DNA of 64,000 bases from Gracilaria domingensis (Eukaryota > Rhodophyta > Florideophyceae > Gracilariales > Gracilariaceae). A model generated the notes under the pieces. The model made no database searches. It saw only the letters and a program-made list of their open reading frames with translations, and was not told the origin of the DNA. A program made the translations under genes and the position numbers. The stretch is from positions 186,001 to 250,000 of the forward strand of contig VCMS01000010.1 of NCBI GenBank assembly GCA_022539475.1, in the 5' to 3' direction. This document shows, piece after piece, positions 20,699 to 31,040 of the stretch. How positions within the stretch are numbered: position 1 is the first letter of the stretch; each line of letters starts with the position of its first letter.

Positions 20699-23600
20699 AT
20701 GTCGGGCTCACAAGATGGTCTCCTTGGCAAGCTTCCAAAGCTCAAGGTCCCATCAGATTACATCTTGTGGCGTCGTCGTCTCTTGGCATATCTCCGCAGA
20801 AATGACGCTTTCCTTTCCGGATTAGATCCCCGCCCCGAGGGTTTCACTCCGACGAATCGCAACATGAGGTCCTGGTTCGAAAAGTCGGTAAAGGCAAAGA
20901 GCACAATCACGCTTTGTCTTGGCGATTCGGCTCTGGCACTCGTTCGCACCTTCATCGATGATGATGAAAAGACTGCGAAGGACCTTTGGGATGAACTGCA
21001 ACGCGTCTACACTACATCAAACGCGCAAGCTGTGCAGAACATTCGACATCGCTTGGACACTTTGGTTTACAAAGACAATGACGGCTGGAACAAACATGTG
21101 TCCCAGTTCTTGGAGATCGTCGGCGAACTCGCAACATTTGACGAAGAGCTTTCGGAAAAGGACAAGGTTTCCAAACTTATCCGAAGCCTTCCAAACTCCT
21201 TCGCACCACTGGCCATGATGTCGAACCTAACTGATGTTGGCTTTGATTCCATTATAAATGCCGTCCAAGCCGAGGTAGCTCGCCGTAAGAACCCGAACAA
21301 CCCTCAAAATGGTTCATCCTCCGCCACTCCCTCTACATCCACGCAACCAAAGGCCAGCACAGCCTCCAGGAGTGGACGGAACCGGCGTAACCGACGTAAT
21401 AAGTCATCACTCAACAAGGATCGCGACGACAATAACTGCTACTATTGCGGACGTCGCGGTCATTACGCTCGAGATTGTTACAAAAGGAAGCGGGAGGAAG
21501 CCGATAACAACAACTCCCGCAACACTTCTGCAAATCAGCAGTCCCGCAAACGATCTAACCGTGATCCCAACCGTTCGCAGCCTAACTCGAACAACTACCA
21601 AGGAGGTCAACGTCAGTCGAACTGGAACTCTGGCTTTGCACCAAGGGGGGATGTTAATGGTAACCGCAACTCCAACCCTCGATCCTATGTGGTGCAAAGA
21701 CACGATGATCCACCTCCCTCACCGCGCTTTAACTGCAACATGGCGAAGTACCGGAGTAACGTCGCACTACTCTCACAGAACAAGGTGAACTCGGCGTATA
21801 TCGACTCGGGCGCCACTCACCACTTCTTTCATTCGCGGAAGTCTTTCATCCGGTACGAGCGAATCGACATCGAGTTGGTTCAAGCTGCTTCTGGCACAGC
21901 TCGTCTTGTCGGCAAAGGCCACGTCTGGATCCCTCTTAATAATGGAACAGTCGTTGAAGCGTACCATGCCCCGGCGTTTGAGTCAAACATTCTCTCCGTT
22001 GGTGTTCTCAGCGCTGACTTTATGGTCGTGTTCACCTCTACCCTGCGCCCATTTAACGGCTGCTTCATCATGCATCCCAAACGAAACTCCGAGGTCATTT
22101 GGGAAACAGCGATACATCAAGGACTGTTCATCATGAACCTGACTGACAAGAAGAAACAGGTCATGGTTGTGAATGCTGGCAGCACTAAACAGGAATTGGC
22201 ACTTGAGTGGCACGGTCGCACTGGTCATCTGCACCCAAGCAGGTACCAAAACCTATCGAAGGCCTTGGACTCTGTCCCGTACTTTCAGAGATCCATCCTT
22301 GAATCCCTCACTTGCGTACCATGCCTTACCGGCAAAATGAAGCGCAACCCGCTCATCGCCAGACCGCGGTCCGTCTCCACATCTGATCCTTTGGAACTTG
22401 TGCACATGGACGTATCTGGAAAGATTTTGCCATCTCTTTCAGGTGCGATCTATGCCATGGCTATCCTGGACGACTACATTTCTAAGTCAGATGTCTTCTT
22501 TCTCTTGGATAAGACCCATGCCAACATCCTGAAATACTTGGACTGGTACAAGCGCCGATCCGAACTTGAACTCAACAACTCGTTTCGCCTCAAAAATGTT
22601 CGCCTGGACGGGGCAGGTGAACACAAGAGCAACGAACTGGAAGCCTTCTGCTTCAACAATGGCATCCATCTAGACTTCTCTCCGGCATACGCTTCTGAAT
22701 CCAACGGAGCTGCCGAGAGACTCATTCAAGAACATTGGACGAGAACTCGTGTACTTCTCTTTGCGAGTAAGCTGCCCCTATCCTTCTGGGCTGAGGCCAT
22801 GAGCCACGCAAATTGGCTACGGAACCGAGTGCCATCCTCTCGAATTCAGGGACGGATACCCATGTTGGAATGGGACCCCACGACAAAGATTGATTTCTCC
22901 CACATTCCCAACTTTGGTCAGCCTGGCTACTCATTCGTTTACCGCTCCAAAACGGTGGCGAACAAGAAGTTTCTCCCTCGGTCAGTGTTTTCACACTTCG
23001 TGGGGATGCAGATTGACAACACACTCTTCCGCGTCTTTGTACCGGAGAAGAACTCAGTGGTGACTTGTCGCAACTTGGACTTCAAGGCGATCAACTCCTC
23101 TCCGCTTCCTAACATCTCTTCGCTTCTGGAAGGCATCATTCGCCAACAAGAAACGGAGGAAGCAAAACCTGCCGAGGATCATCCAGACAACATGGACTTG
23201 GAAGAACACCTGGTTAAGGCCTTCACTACTATCACGCAAAACTTCCCTCAGGTGTGGGTCTCCAAGAAGACACTGGACGACCCCTCGGTGCCGCACTCCT
23301 TCAAAGAAGCCTGCAAGGACCCTGGTTGGTGTGAAGCCATTGACCGCGAAATGAACGCGTTGGTCAAACGGAACACTTGGGAGCTAATTCCACGAGAAGG
23401 TTGGATGAAGCCTGTCCCATACACTTGGGTGTTCAAGGAAAAGATGTTGGACGGGATTGGTAAGAAGTTTCTGAAGAAGGCACGCTGCTGTCTACGGGGA
23501 GACAAGCAGAAGCCCTTCATCGACTTCGATCCTCTCAACACCTACGCACCTGTGGCCTCCCACGAAGCCTTACGTCTACTTCTGTCTTTCGCAGCCTCTA

Positions 23601-24871
23601 ATGACCTACTACTCGAAGGGGCTGATATCTCGAACGCGTACTTGTATGGCAAGCTTGACGTTCCTATTATTATGGAGCAACCCACCGATGCATCTGGTGT
23701 GCAAACTAAACCGGGTTATGTGTGCAAACTTCTCAACTCCCTCTACGGAGCTGTACAAGCTGGGTTAATCTGGGGCTCACTCTTCTGGACACTCTACTCT
23801 CCTGGGGCTTTGTCAACTCAGCACTCGATCCAAGAGTGTTCATGTACCTCGACGAAGAGTTGTTCATCGTCATCGCCGTTATCGTAGACGATTGCGCATT
23901 CGCCTCTAACAGTGGTAACCTCCTCACTCACCTGAAACAAAAGCTTGCTACAACCTTCGATGTGAAACTTTATGGAGAACTGTACTCGTTCATCGGCTGC
24001 AGTATTCAACGCTCTCCAGCTGGTATCAAGGTGTCACAGTATGGCTACGCAGTACAACTACTTAAGAAATTTGTAATGCAAGAGTGCAACACGGTTCAAT
24101 CACCTCTTCCTGCGAACGCCAATCTTCTACCAACGAGTGAGAACGAGACCGCACTCAACCGCCAGGAACATGCAGACTATCGCTCAGGAATCGGTGGACT
24201 TCTCTCCATAGCCATCTCGACAAGACTTGATCTTTCCTTCGCTGTCTCAGCTCTCTCGAAGCACTTACACAATCCTTGCCAACGGCATCTTTCTTTACTT
24301 AAGCGTCTCTTCAGGTACTTGGCTGAAACGTTGGATTACGGATTACATTTCCGAGCGAACGAACCGATCACCCCTCTCTCCATCCGTGCGTACGCTGACG
24401 CCGATTTGGGGGGGATGTATCGAGACACGTAAGTCTACCTCTGGGTACGTAATCGTTGTCAACGACGCACCAATCATGTGGAAGTCGAAGCGACAAACCG
24501 TCATTGCGCTTTCGTCTGCTGAAGCAGAGTACGTTGCTCTCTCTACTTGTGCTAAGGACATAACGTGGGTCCGAAAGATGTTTTGGGAGTTTGCCCATCA
24601 ACAGCCTTGGAGCGAGAAGTTCTGGTACGAAGCAACGGAAACTCTCTTGAATAGCTCGGCTGCAATTTCGTTGACCACAAACCCGCAAATCTCTGGACGC
24701 AACAAGCATATTGACTTGGGGATGCATCACGTCGGAGACCTTTTACGAGAGAATATCATTAAGCTTCGTCACATTGCAAGGAGTCTACAGATCGCTGACA
24801 TATTGACAAAGGTCGCCCGTCTCATTGATGTGAAGAGGATGGTCAGCTTGATGGACCTTGACTCGTTCTGA
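20699..24871 (+). pseudogene. copia gag-pol polyprotein with two frameshifts
   Basis: Frame 1 (20699-23887): UBN2-type gag; a CCHC knuckle (CYYCGRRGHYARDC, about residue 247); protease YIDSGATHHFF (about 367); GAG-pre-integrase (WHGRTGHLHPSRY and LTCVPCLTGKMKRN); an integrase core with HMDVSGK, DGAGEHKSNE and SESNGAAERL; then RT (VFKEKMLDGIG, LNTYAPVASHEALRL, LLEGADISNAYLYG). Near 23775 the frame shifts to 23722-24432, which holds the catalytic IVDDCAF motif. At a run of seven G (about 24408-24416) it shifts back to frame 1 for the RNase H end (ETRKSTSGY, ALSSAEAEYVAL, ADILTK). Both shifts fall in G runs and compensate each other, so either two recent indels or assembly errors. Confidence 0.95.
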
Positions 24872-25339
24872 AAAGAATTGTTGGGATGATACTACAAACT
24901 ACGCTAACTGTTTGTTATATGATTTCGTTTGTTTTTTCATGTGTATTGTTTTGTTTATGTGAAATTATTTCATGTATTGCTTTTGTGAATGTTTTGTTAC
25001 GGCTCACATACCTTCTCTATTTTTCCTGCAGAGCTTCATTATTTTTCTTACAAGGTTTTGAATGTTGCTAAGGTTTTGGAGTTTACTGGTGTGAGTAATT
25101 ATCAGATGTATGCTATGTCGAGATGATGTGTTGTTATTTGTCTATGTTTGTTAATTTATTTGATGTGTGCACCACGCCTGCAAGAGCTGAAAGACGCTTT
25201 GCGGAGGAGATGAGCTCGCGGAGGAGCACGTCTTTGAACTTACTCTTCGGTTCTGTTTTATGTTTCTATTGGTGTGCAAACTCTAGCAAGGTTTGCTATG
25301 TGGTGTGAGGAAGAGAATGCACTTCGCCTTGAGGGACGG
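24872..25339. other. 3' untranslated part of copia element
   Basis: AT-rich and T-rich, without coding signal. It ends in GAGGGACGG directly before the right LTR, a weak polypurine tract. Confidence 0.6.
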
Positions 25340-25544
25340 TGTTGCTGCCCGTCGGCCTCATGCAAGCCGAAGCGCATGATTGACGCGACACGTATGCGCC
25401 GTGTTCGCCGGGCGCACTGCGCTCGCTCCGTAGCATGCACTGACAATAAAATGGCACGACCGTTCGGTGCGGCACTCTGCCGGCCGCCGGTCAACTGTGC
25501 ACGATCTCATGACTCCTCGCCCCTCGCGCCGCGTGCGCGCTACA
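25340..25544 (+). repeat. right LTR of copia element
   Basis: 205 bp, base-for-base the same as 19345-19549 on reading both. It is followed by the TATGG duplication. Confidence 0.97.
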
Positions 25545-25759
25545 TATGGCGCTAGGGCTGAGACGAGCCGTCGATACGAATCTTGGCGGCGAGCAACTTT
25601 TCACCAAAGTGTAACCTTATCTCCTCTGGGGATAACCGTTTAGAGAACATGCGTCCCGCACGCGTCTGATAAGCACAACGATGCAAATTGAGTTTATTTA
25701 TGTCGCGTGTCCACGTGTCAAAGCATGACACATATCTCCCTATCACTCCTTCTCATCGC

Positions 25760-27145
25760 CTACTCGCACGCAGACAGGTTCTCCACCGATCCGTCGATGG
25801 CAAACTCCAAGAACAGCAGCTGCCCGCACGGGTGCAAGCTCACCACATGATCCGCCCCCTTCACCACCGCCACATTGCGCTTGAACACCGCGTCCAGGTC
25901 CTCCACATCCTCCATCGGCGTGACGGAATCCAGCTCTCCCGCAAGCACCAGCGTCGGAATCTCCGCCTGCGGCGCCTTGTCGAGCGGAAGCCCCTCGCCC
26001 CTCAGCTGCCGGAACGGCATGGCGGGGCAGTATTTGGCCAGCGATTCAAAGCCCTCGGTCATGTAGAACGGCGAAAAGTCCTGCAGTCCTACCTTGTGCA
26101 GCACGTCGTACACAAGCTTTCCAAACCGTTCCAGCAACCCGTCGTCCACGTCCCACGGCACCAAGTCCACCATGCTGTTGCAAATGGTGGACACGGACAT
26201 TGCGGCAGAAAAGTTGCGAAGCGGAGACACGGACGGCTCTAGTTCCTTTGCGATTTCCTTCAAGCCCGTGTAGTTCTTCTCATTGGCAGCAGCGGCAATT
26301 GCCCCCGCGAAAGAATCCGACGTGAATCTGTACATATGGAACAACAGTCTCGGATCCATTTTCAGATCCTCCCTCAAAGCCCGGTTCCAACGCAAGCGGC
26401 GGAGAACCGTCTTCACCTGGTTCTTGAACTTGCGCGGCGTAAAGTCCGGGTTGTCCTTGTTTTTCGCTGCATGAATTCGAGCGTAAGCGGCATGGTGCCG
26501 AACCTCATACAAATCTTGGTATCGCATCGGCAGAGGCGAATCGAGAATCATCGATCGAACGCTGTCGGGGTACAGCACGCCGTAAGCTTGCGAAATGAGC
26601 GTGCCGTATGACACGCCAAACAGATCCAGCTGCTTGAAACCAAGCGCCTTTCGAAGGACTTCCAGATCGTTCACAATGGCGTTCACAGAGTAGTGCAGCA
26701 CGTCATCCCCAATCTCTCTCAGACACGACCGAATATCGAGAAGGTCAATGTCTAACGAGAGCGGCTCGGCTTGCAGAGAACAATTCAACCGAGATTCATT
26801 TCCAGTTCCACGAGGATCAAACATGATCACAGGGCGTTTGAGTTCATTCACAAGCTCGAGCGAAGTCAGTTCTTCAATAGGATGCTCCAAGACAGAGCCG
26901 CCAGGGCCGCCAGGGACGAGAACAAAGGCATTTTCCGAGTCCACTTGGATCGAAGGATAGGTTATGGCGTAAAGCATAGAAATGTTCACGGTGGTATCAG
27001 GGTTCGCATGATCGAGGGGCACGCTAATCTTCCCGCAAGTCGAGTTAGAGAGGTACTCTGGGCACGAAATGGTCCCCAATGAAGCGTAGGCCAATGACTG
27101 GAGCACGAGGAATAAGATGAGAACTAAGAACAGAGAACTCAACAT
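25760..27145 (-). CDS. secreted alpha/beta hydrolase, S33 / TAP-like peptidase family
   Basis: 461 residues, no introns. It starts with a hydrophobic signal peptide (LFLVLILFLVLQSLAYA). The fold's landmarks are in order: an oxyanion-hole loop (FVLVPGGPGGS, about 76-86); FDPRGTG; the nucleophile elbow LFGVSYGTLISQAYG (GVSYG, Ser near 179); a Leu/Lys-rich lid region; then the C-terminal TAP-like part with the acid (LVLAGELDSVTPMEDV) and catalytic His (KGADHVVSLHPCGQ). Family members such as bacterial tripeptidyl aminopeptidases cleave short peptides from the N terminus; here export is predicted, so extracellular or vacuolar peptide hydrolysis is likely but the substrate is unknown. Cys residues at both ends suggest disulphides. 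It lies on the same strand as, and 1.2 kb downstream of, the CDPS gene. Linkage of function is only a possibility. Confidence 0.92.
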   Translation of the reverse strand: MLSSLFLVLILFLVLQSLAYASLGTISCPEYLSNSTCGKISVPLDHANPDTTVNISMLYAITYPSIQVDSENAFVLVPGGPGGSVLEHPIEELTSLELVNELKRPVIMFDPRGTGNESRLNCSLQAEPLSLDIDLLDIRSCLREIGDDVLHYSVNAIVNDLEVLRKALGFKQLDLFGVSYGTLISQAYGVLYPDSVRSMILDSPLPMRYQDLYEVRHHAAYARIHAAKNKDNPDFTPRKFKNQVKTVLRRLRWNRALREDLKMDPRLLFHMYRFTSDSFAGAIAAAANEKNYTGLKEIAKELEPSVSPLRNFSAAMSVSTICNSMVDLVPWDVDDGLLERFGKLVYDVLHKVGLQDFSPFYMTEGFESLAKYCPAMPFRQLRGEGLPLDKAPQAEIPTLVLAGELDSVTPMEDVEDLDAVFKRNVAVVKGADHVVSLHPCGQLLFLEFAIDGSVENLSACE

Positions 27146-27241
27146 TGTGAGATGCTGGCGAAACGTGGTTGACTTTTGGTGAAGCAGTTGGAGTGGGCAG
27201 TGGTTGAAGGATGGTATGGGAGACCGACATGGGATTGCGAG

Positions 27242-27255
27242 GCTCTATTTATCAT
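27242..27255 (-). promoter_or_regulatory. TATA-like element of the hydrolase gene
   Basis: On the minus strand TGATAAATAGAGCC lies about 100 bp upstream of the hydrolase ATG, in the position seen for other TATA boxes in this window. Inferred from sequence only. Confidence 0.35.
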
Positions 27256-28353
27256 GCTACTCCCTGAGCCCAGCAGTGTGAAAGCTGGTGTGATCGAAGA
27301 CAGCAGTGAAGCCAGTAAGAGTAGAAGATAGTTGTTGGCAGTCGATCTGTGAGTTCTGCACAGGTCAACGAATCGTTTTTGTTGTAATACGAGAGATAGA
27401 GAGAACCCAAGAGCCTGCACTACAAACAAAAACCCCATTCCATCCACATCCAACAAACGTCGTCCTATGTGACCTTAGGTATTCTACATGAAGTATACAT
27501 GTCTTGATCACGGGGAAAAGGAGCTACAAAAGAAAGTTCGTTCAAGTAACATAGAAGGTTGCTCATGGAGGGAGACAAGTGAAGCTAATCGTAGTTTCCG
27601 TAGAGCATTGTCGAAGTTAGCCAATGAGCGCAACCATTGTCAGCAAGAACAAAAACGTTTTTGCTTTGTCGAGGTGTCCACAATTAGTTGGAGCCCTGAT
27701 TATGGAGAACATATAGCTGCATCCTAACAACAAGTACCGCCATGGACTGAAGTGTGTCCTCAAACACATAGAAAGATGCCAAAGAAGAGGATTTGGATGG
27801 GTTGTTTCTCTGACGCCAAGGTGCACAGTGAGCCCCTTCACGTTAGTCATGTTTTGTCGGGGAGATCAGCTGCGCACACACTCAGACCGGTTGGGAAGGT
27901 GGAAAGCATCCAACAAGTATTTCGGACATGATGGTTTGTGCACTCTGAATGGCGCATGCCACAATGCCTTTGCCAAGTGTACGTCGTGGTGATTTCCAGC
28001 AGGGATACATTGTCGGACGACTCCACGTCACATCCCACGTGTACCAGATCGTTTCAAAAACCCTGTTCGTCGTTCGTAAAAGTGGTGAGTGTGGTACTGT
28101 TGAACCAATACCTCAACTTCTAGCTTTACCATGTGCTCAGAAGGCACCAAACCAAGGTAAGCACTATCGGCAGTGGTACTACATGACCCAACAATTTCTC
28201 TGCTAACAAAAACAAACAAATCGGCTTCAAAAGCAAGAAATCAAATAGTTCAACGTAGCATTCGCTATCTCTTTCCACTAACGTCCTGTAGCCACTGCAT
28301 CAGGTTACTACATGCTGTAGGTAGGGGTAGGCTCTAACGTAAACTCTGTATCA
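27256..28353. other. intergenic, no recognisable gene
   Basis: Short ORFs only, on both strands. It separates two same-strand genes and should hold the CDPS 3' region and the hydrolase promoter. Confidence 0.5.
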
Positions 28354-29235
28354 CTAAACCCCGGCCATTACTTCGGCGGGCTGAGGCTCAATCGCAAGTA
28401 TGGCTAAACCATTGTGGGCCTCTATTCCATCATCCGCTTCCACTAGTTTCTTCTTAAGATCAGAAAAGATTAAGTTGCTATGGATATCCTTTGCCAAGCG
28501 CCGCATTGTAGGGGCATCCGGATTGGCGTTAGCCCTCGCCAAGGATATTGTACTAGTCGCATAGATACGCGTAACATACCGCTCATTTTTGTGCGACAGT
28601 CCAGTCAGGAAAAGTGGCAACTCGTCCAGGATGAATTTCACCGCATGGGACGTTCGTCGTGAGACGAATCTACTATTCGGAATTCTTTGATTGACAAACT
28701 CCATGCCAATCTCGTCAACTCGGTGTCGGAAAGATGGGTTCCTGTAATAATACTCATGCACAATTGCAGCTTGCTTCGCCTTGTTCTCGTCAATTATATC
28801 GTCCCATCGCAGAAGGGTAATTTTGTCGCTGCCAGTAGCGATTATGGCGTCGGATATCGCCTTGACATATAGACTGCCGCGTTCCAGAGCCATTCGGTGT
28901 GCTTCGTTGGGACAAATTTCGTGGTCTTTTCTCCTTCTTTTTATCGCTATTATGTCGTGTCGAACCGGCGAGTCCACTACGAGAACTACGGAAGGATATG
29001 GCAAAGATTGCAAATATGCAACTACACGGTGGGCCCCACTAGGTTCCTTCAAGGGCGAGTTTACGAGCACACTGATCGTTAGAAACACCCCGGGTTGGTT
29101 GAGCATCTCTTCGCAGACATCGAACATAAAGTAGAGCCCGGCTTCTCGGTTTCCGTCATGTTCTCTTGCACTATCTTTCGACATCTTTTTCAAGAAGAAC
29201 GGGCTGGAATTCTCCTCCACGATGGTATTTTGCAA
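28354..29235 (-). CDS. probable tRNA-dependent cyclodipeptide synthase (CDPS)
   Basis: 293 residues from the 29235 ATG; bacterial CDPSs are about 240. These enzymes use two aminoacyl-tRNAs to make a cyclic dipeptide through a Ser-bound intermediate in a Rossmann-like, class-I synthetase-derived fold. Matches to the known layout, in order: FLTISVLVNS (Ser55, at the catalytic Ser of GIS in AlbC/YvmC); VVLVVDSPVRHDIIA (second strand, as DVVYVDTHIDEMLIA); a basic helix (KRRRK); LLRWDDIID; EYYYRNPSFRHRVDE (as in FFEQPHFRHACLD); and KFILDELPLFL (residues 200-210, as EYVIAELPFF), giving Glu205 at the conserved Glu. Tyr225 (RIYATST) sits at the conserved Tyr. The usual Tyr of YxxxE is Phe201, and the residue after Tyr225 is Ala, not His or Pro. 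The start is uncertain: Met18 is an alternative, and an upstream exon is possible (see 29171-29506). Recognition is from remembered family motifs, not a search. Confidence 0.72.
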   Translation of the reverse strand: MQNTIVEENSSPFFLKKMSKDSAREHDGNREAGLYFMFDVCEEMLNQPGVFLTISVLVNSPLKEPSGAHRVVAYLQSLPYPSVVLVVDSPVRHDIIAIKRRRKDHEICPNEAHRMALERGSLYVKAISDAIIATGSDKITLLRWDDIIDENKAKQAAIVHEYYYRNPSFRHRVDEIGMEFVNQRIPNSRFVSRRTSHAVKFILDELPLFLTGLSHKNERYVTRIYATSTISLARANANPDAPTMRRLAKDIHSNLIFSDLKKKLVEADDGIEAHNGLAILAIEPQPAEVMAGV

Positions 29236-29506
29236 TTAGTCGATACGGTAGCGTGAACTGTTTGGTGACTTCGATGAATCCGGCGGCTTGAATACCTCCA
29301 GCACAAGTTGGAGACTTTTTCGTCCTTATACCCTTACAAGGGTTGCTTCCCACTGGTGCAATCGATGTCCAAAATTCCTCACCAAAGCATAATCTCTGGG
29401 TCGCTTCATTCAGAAGGCAGTATATGAATACATCTTGTTCAAAAGGACTGCATACATATGATACGGACATAATAGCACGAGATGAATAAGACTTGTCAAT
29501 TCTCAT
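29171..29506 (-). CDS. possible 5' exon or upstream ORF of the CDPS gene
   Basis: 111 codons, overlapping the CDPS frame by 65 bp in another frame. It starts 45 bp downstream of a TATA-like element (29551-29559), so transcripts probably begin just before it. It holds strong donor-like sequences (GGTGAGG and TGTAAGG), and CTAAT followed by CAG near 29212, so part of it could be spliced onto the CDPS frame. I could not choose a unique phase-consistent junction. It has no recognisable domain of its own. Confidence 0.35.
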   Translation of the reverse strand: MRIDKSYSSRAIMSVSYVCSPFEQDVFIYCLLNEATQRLCFGEEFWTSIAPVGSNPCKGIRTKKSPTCAGGIQAAGFIEVTKQFTLPYRLIAKYHRGGEFQPVLLEKDVER

Positions 29507-29550
29507 CTTTTTTGTTTTCCGCCCATGTTATCCTCCAGAAAAAAAATCAA

Positions 29551-29559
29551 AGTTTATAT
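29551..29559 (-). promoter_or_regulatory. TATA-like element upstream of CDPS
   Basis: On the minus strand ATATAAACT, 45 bp before the ATG at 29506 and 316 bp before the CDPS-frame ATG at 29235. The spacing favours the upstream ATG as the first one in the transcript. Confidence 0.35.
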
Positions 29560-29989
29560 CGAGACTCCTGTTGTTTACATATTATGGGTTCGAAAGGTCC
29601 AATTCTAATTGGTGCACAACAATTGTCGTAAATCTAAAGCCCGTAGCAATTCACAGAATATGCAATAGGATGATGCCCGTTCATCGAATGACAGGACTCT
29701 TGCGCACCCACTTCAGTCAGGAGGTACCATGATGGCAGCGATAGTACTAGCTGAAGTAGCGCTCTCGACGAGTGGTAGCTTACGATGCGTTCTCCTTCCG
29801 TCACAGGCAGAGTGGCACTTCAACTCTTGTGCCTATCGGATCATGAAATTCGTTGTTGCAAAGCTTTCCACTTCCATTCTCCAACAGAATATCTCCTTTC
29901 AACAGCTGTGCCATCGTATAGCATACATGAGACACAAGGCAACTCGACGTCACAACGGGAGCGTTGTATTCTGCTGCAAAGAGAAGTCG

Positions 29990-30038
29990 TTAACCCTTTT
30001 GAGACGGTTCGCTTATGTCTAGTGAGCTAGACATAAGC
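29990..30038. repeat. TTAACCC end with adjacent hairpin
   Basis: TTAACCCTTTTGAGACGG at 29990 resembles the ends of the inverted-repeat element at 51004-51335. It is followed by a perfect hairpin, GCTTATGTCTAG (30011-30022), loop TGAG, CTAGACATAAGC (30027-30038). A related TGTCTAGCTCATTAGACA lies about 70 bp further on. No opposite end was found, so this may be a solo end of a decayed element. Confidence 0.45.
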
Positions 30039-30059
30039 GGGCAACATGATTGGGTAGCC

Positions 30060-31040
30060 GCTATAACCAATCGTTGACAGCGTGCCACTTCTCTGCCTGG
30101 CTTCTGTCTAGCTCATTAGACAAAAGAGAAAAATCTTTTTAAATAGCTACAAATTCAATGTGTTTGAAATTAAACCAATCCCATTCGAACTCGAGTACCA
30201 CGTGTATTTCAATCAACATGGTTTGTTACACCGCTCTGCCTCAGCCGCATGATCGAGTCATTTCTTTCCTTCGTTCGGCAATTCGTACCTCTTTTCTCCG
30301 ATCAACACAATTTGTCATCATGTCATGATGACTTGGGTAGCCTACAGCTACGTTTCATTCATTATACTTGAAATAGGCGTAGATTTTTTGAAGAAAAACT
30401 TTCATTTTGGCAATTTTAGTTTCTGAGAAGCAGGCTTGAAATCTTCAGTACACGATGAAAAAGTGTGCAATACGTGGATAAGTCATGGTATGTGTAAACG
30501 GAAAGATGTTCTCTTCCACAAGTCTTCCTGCACACCTTCCATGCCGTAGCTGTCGCGTCGTTGCAATATGAACTTTGCTTGTGGGTCGTTGAAGCAACCC
30601 GGACACTCGCGTTGACAGTCCCCGGATGCTAATTCACACATTGTGGCAATTGCTAATTCAGATTTGGTTGTGATAGGGGACGATATTTAGCCGAGTGCGT
30701 AAGTCGATGAAGCGTTCAGGACCCAGCGGCCTTTTAAATTTATCTGTGAGCATATCGATTGTTGGAATTCGATTCAGTGTCATCCTACACTTTCCGATAT
30801 GGTGCTGAAGCTAACGGTGCCGTATTTCGATTTACTTCTTTCGGCGGGTGGGAACTCGGTTTGTCACAAAAAGCATGGATGAAGTATTTTCAATGCGGTG
30901 AAGTGTGGCTTTATATTGAGAAAAAGTGCGGAATTGGAGGACTTTACGCACCCAATTCGTGTATCGATTGGCCTTAGTTGCTGCTATGTATTCTGCCGTT
31001 ATCGTTCAGAGAGCGACAACATTCTGCTTTCCTGCAGCTG
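30060..31040. other. no recognisable gene
   Basis: AT-rich, with only short ORFs and no motif recognised. Confidence 0.45.

Larger units (their letters stand above)
19345..25544 (+). mobile_element. complete Ty1/copia LTR retrotransposon (6.2 kb)
   Basis: Two 205-bp LTRs that I read as identical, starting TGTTGC and ending CTACA, flank an internal region with a primer-binding site directly after the left LTR and a gag-pol coding region. The 5 bp before the left LTR (19340-19344, TATGG) equal the 5 bp after the right LTR (25545-25549, TATGG), a textbook target-site duplication. Domain order is gag, CCHC, protease, integrase, RT, RNase H, as in Ty1/copia. Identical LTRs imply a very recent insertion. 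The leader (19550-20698) is unusually long at 1.15 kb, and 468 bp of AT-rich sequence lie between the coding end and the right LTR. Confidence 0.97.
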
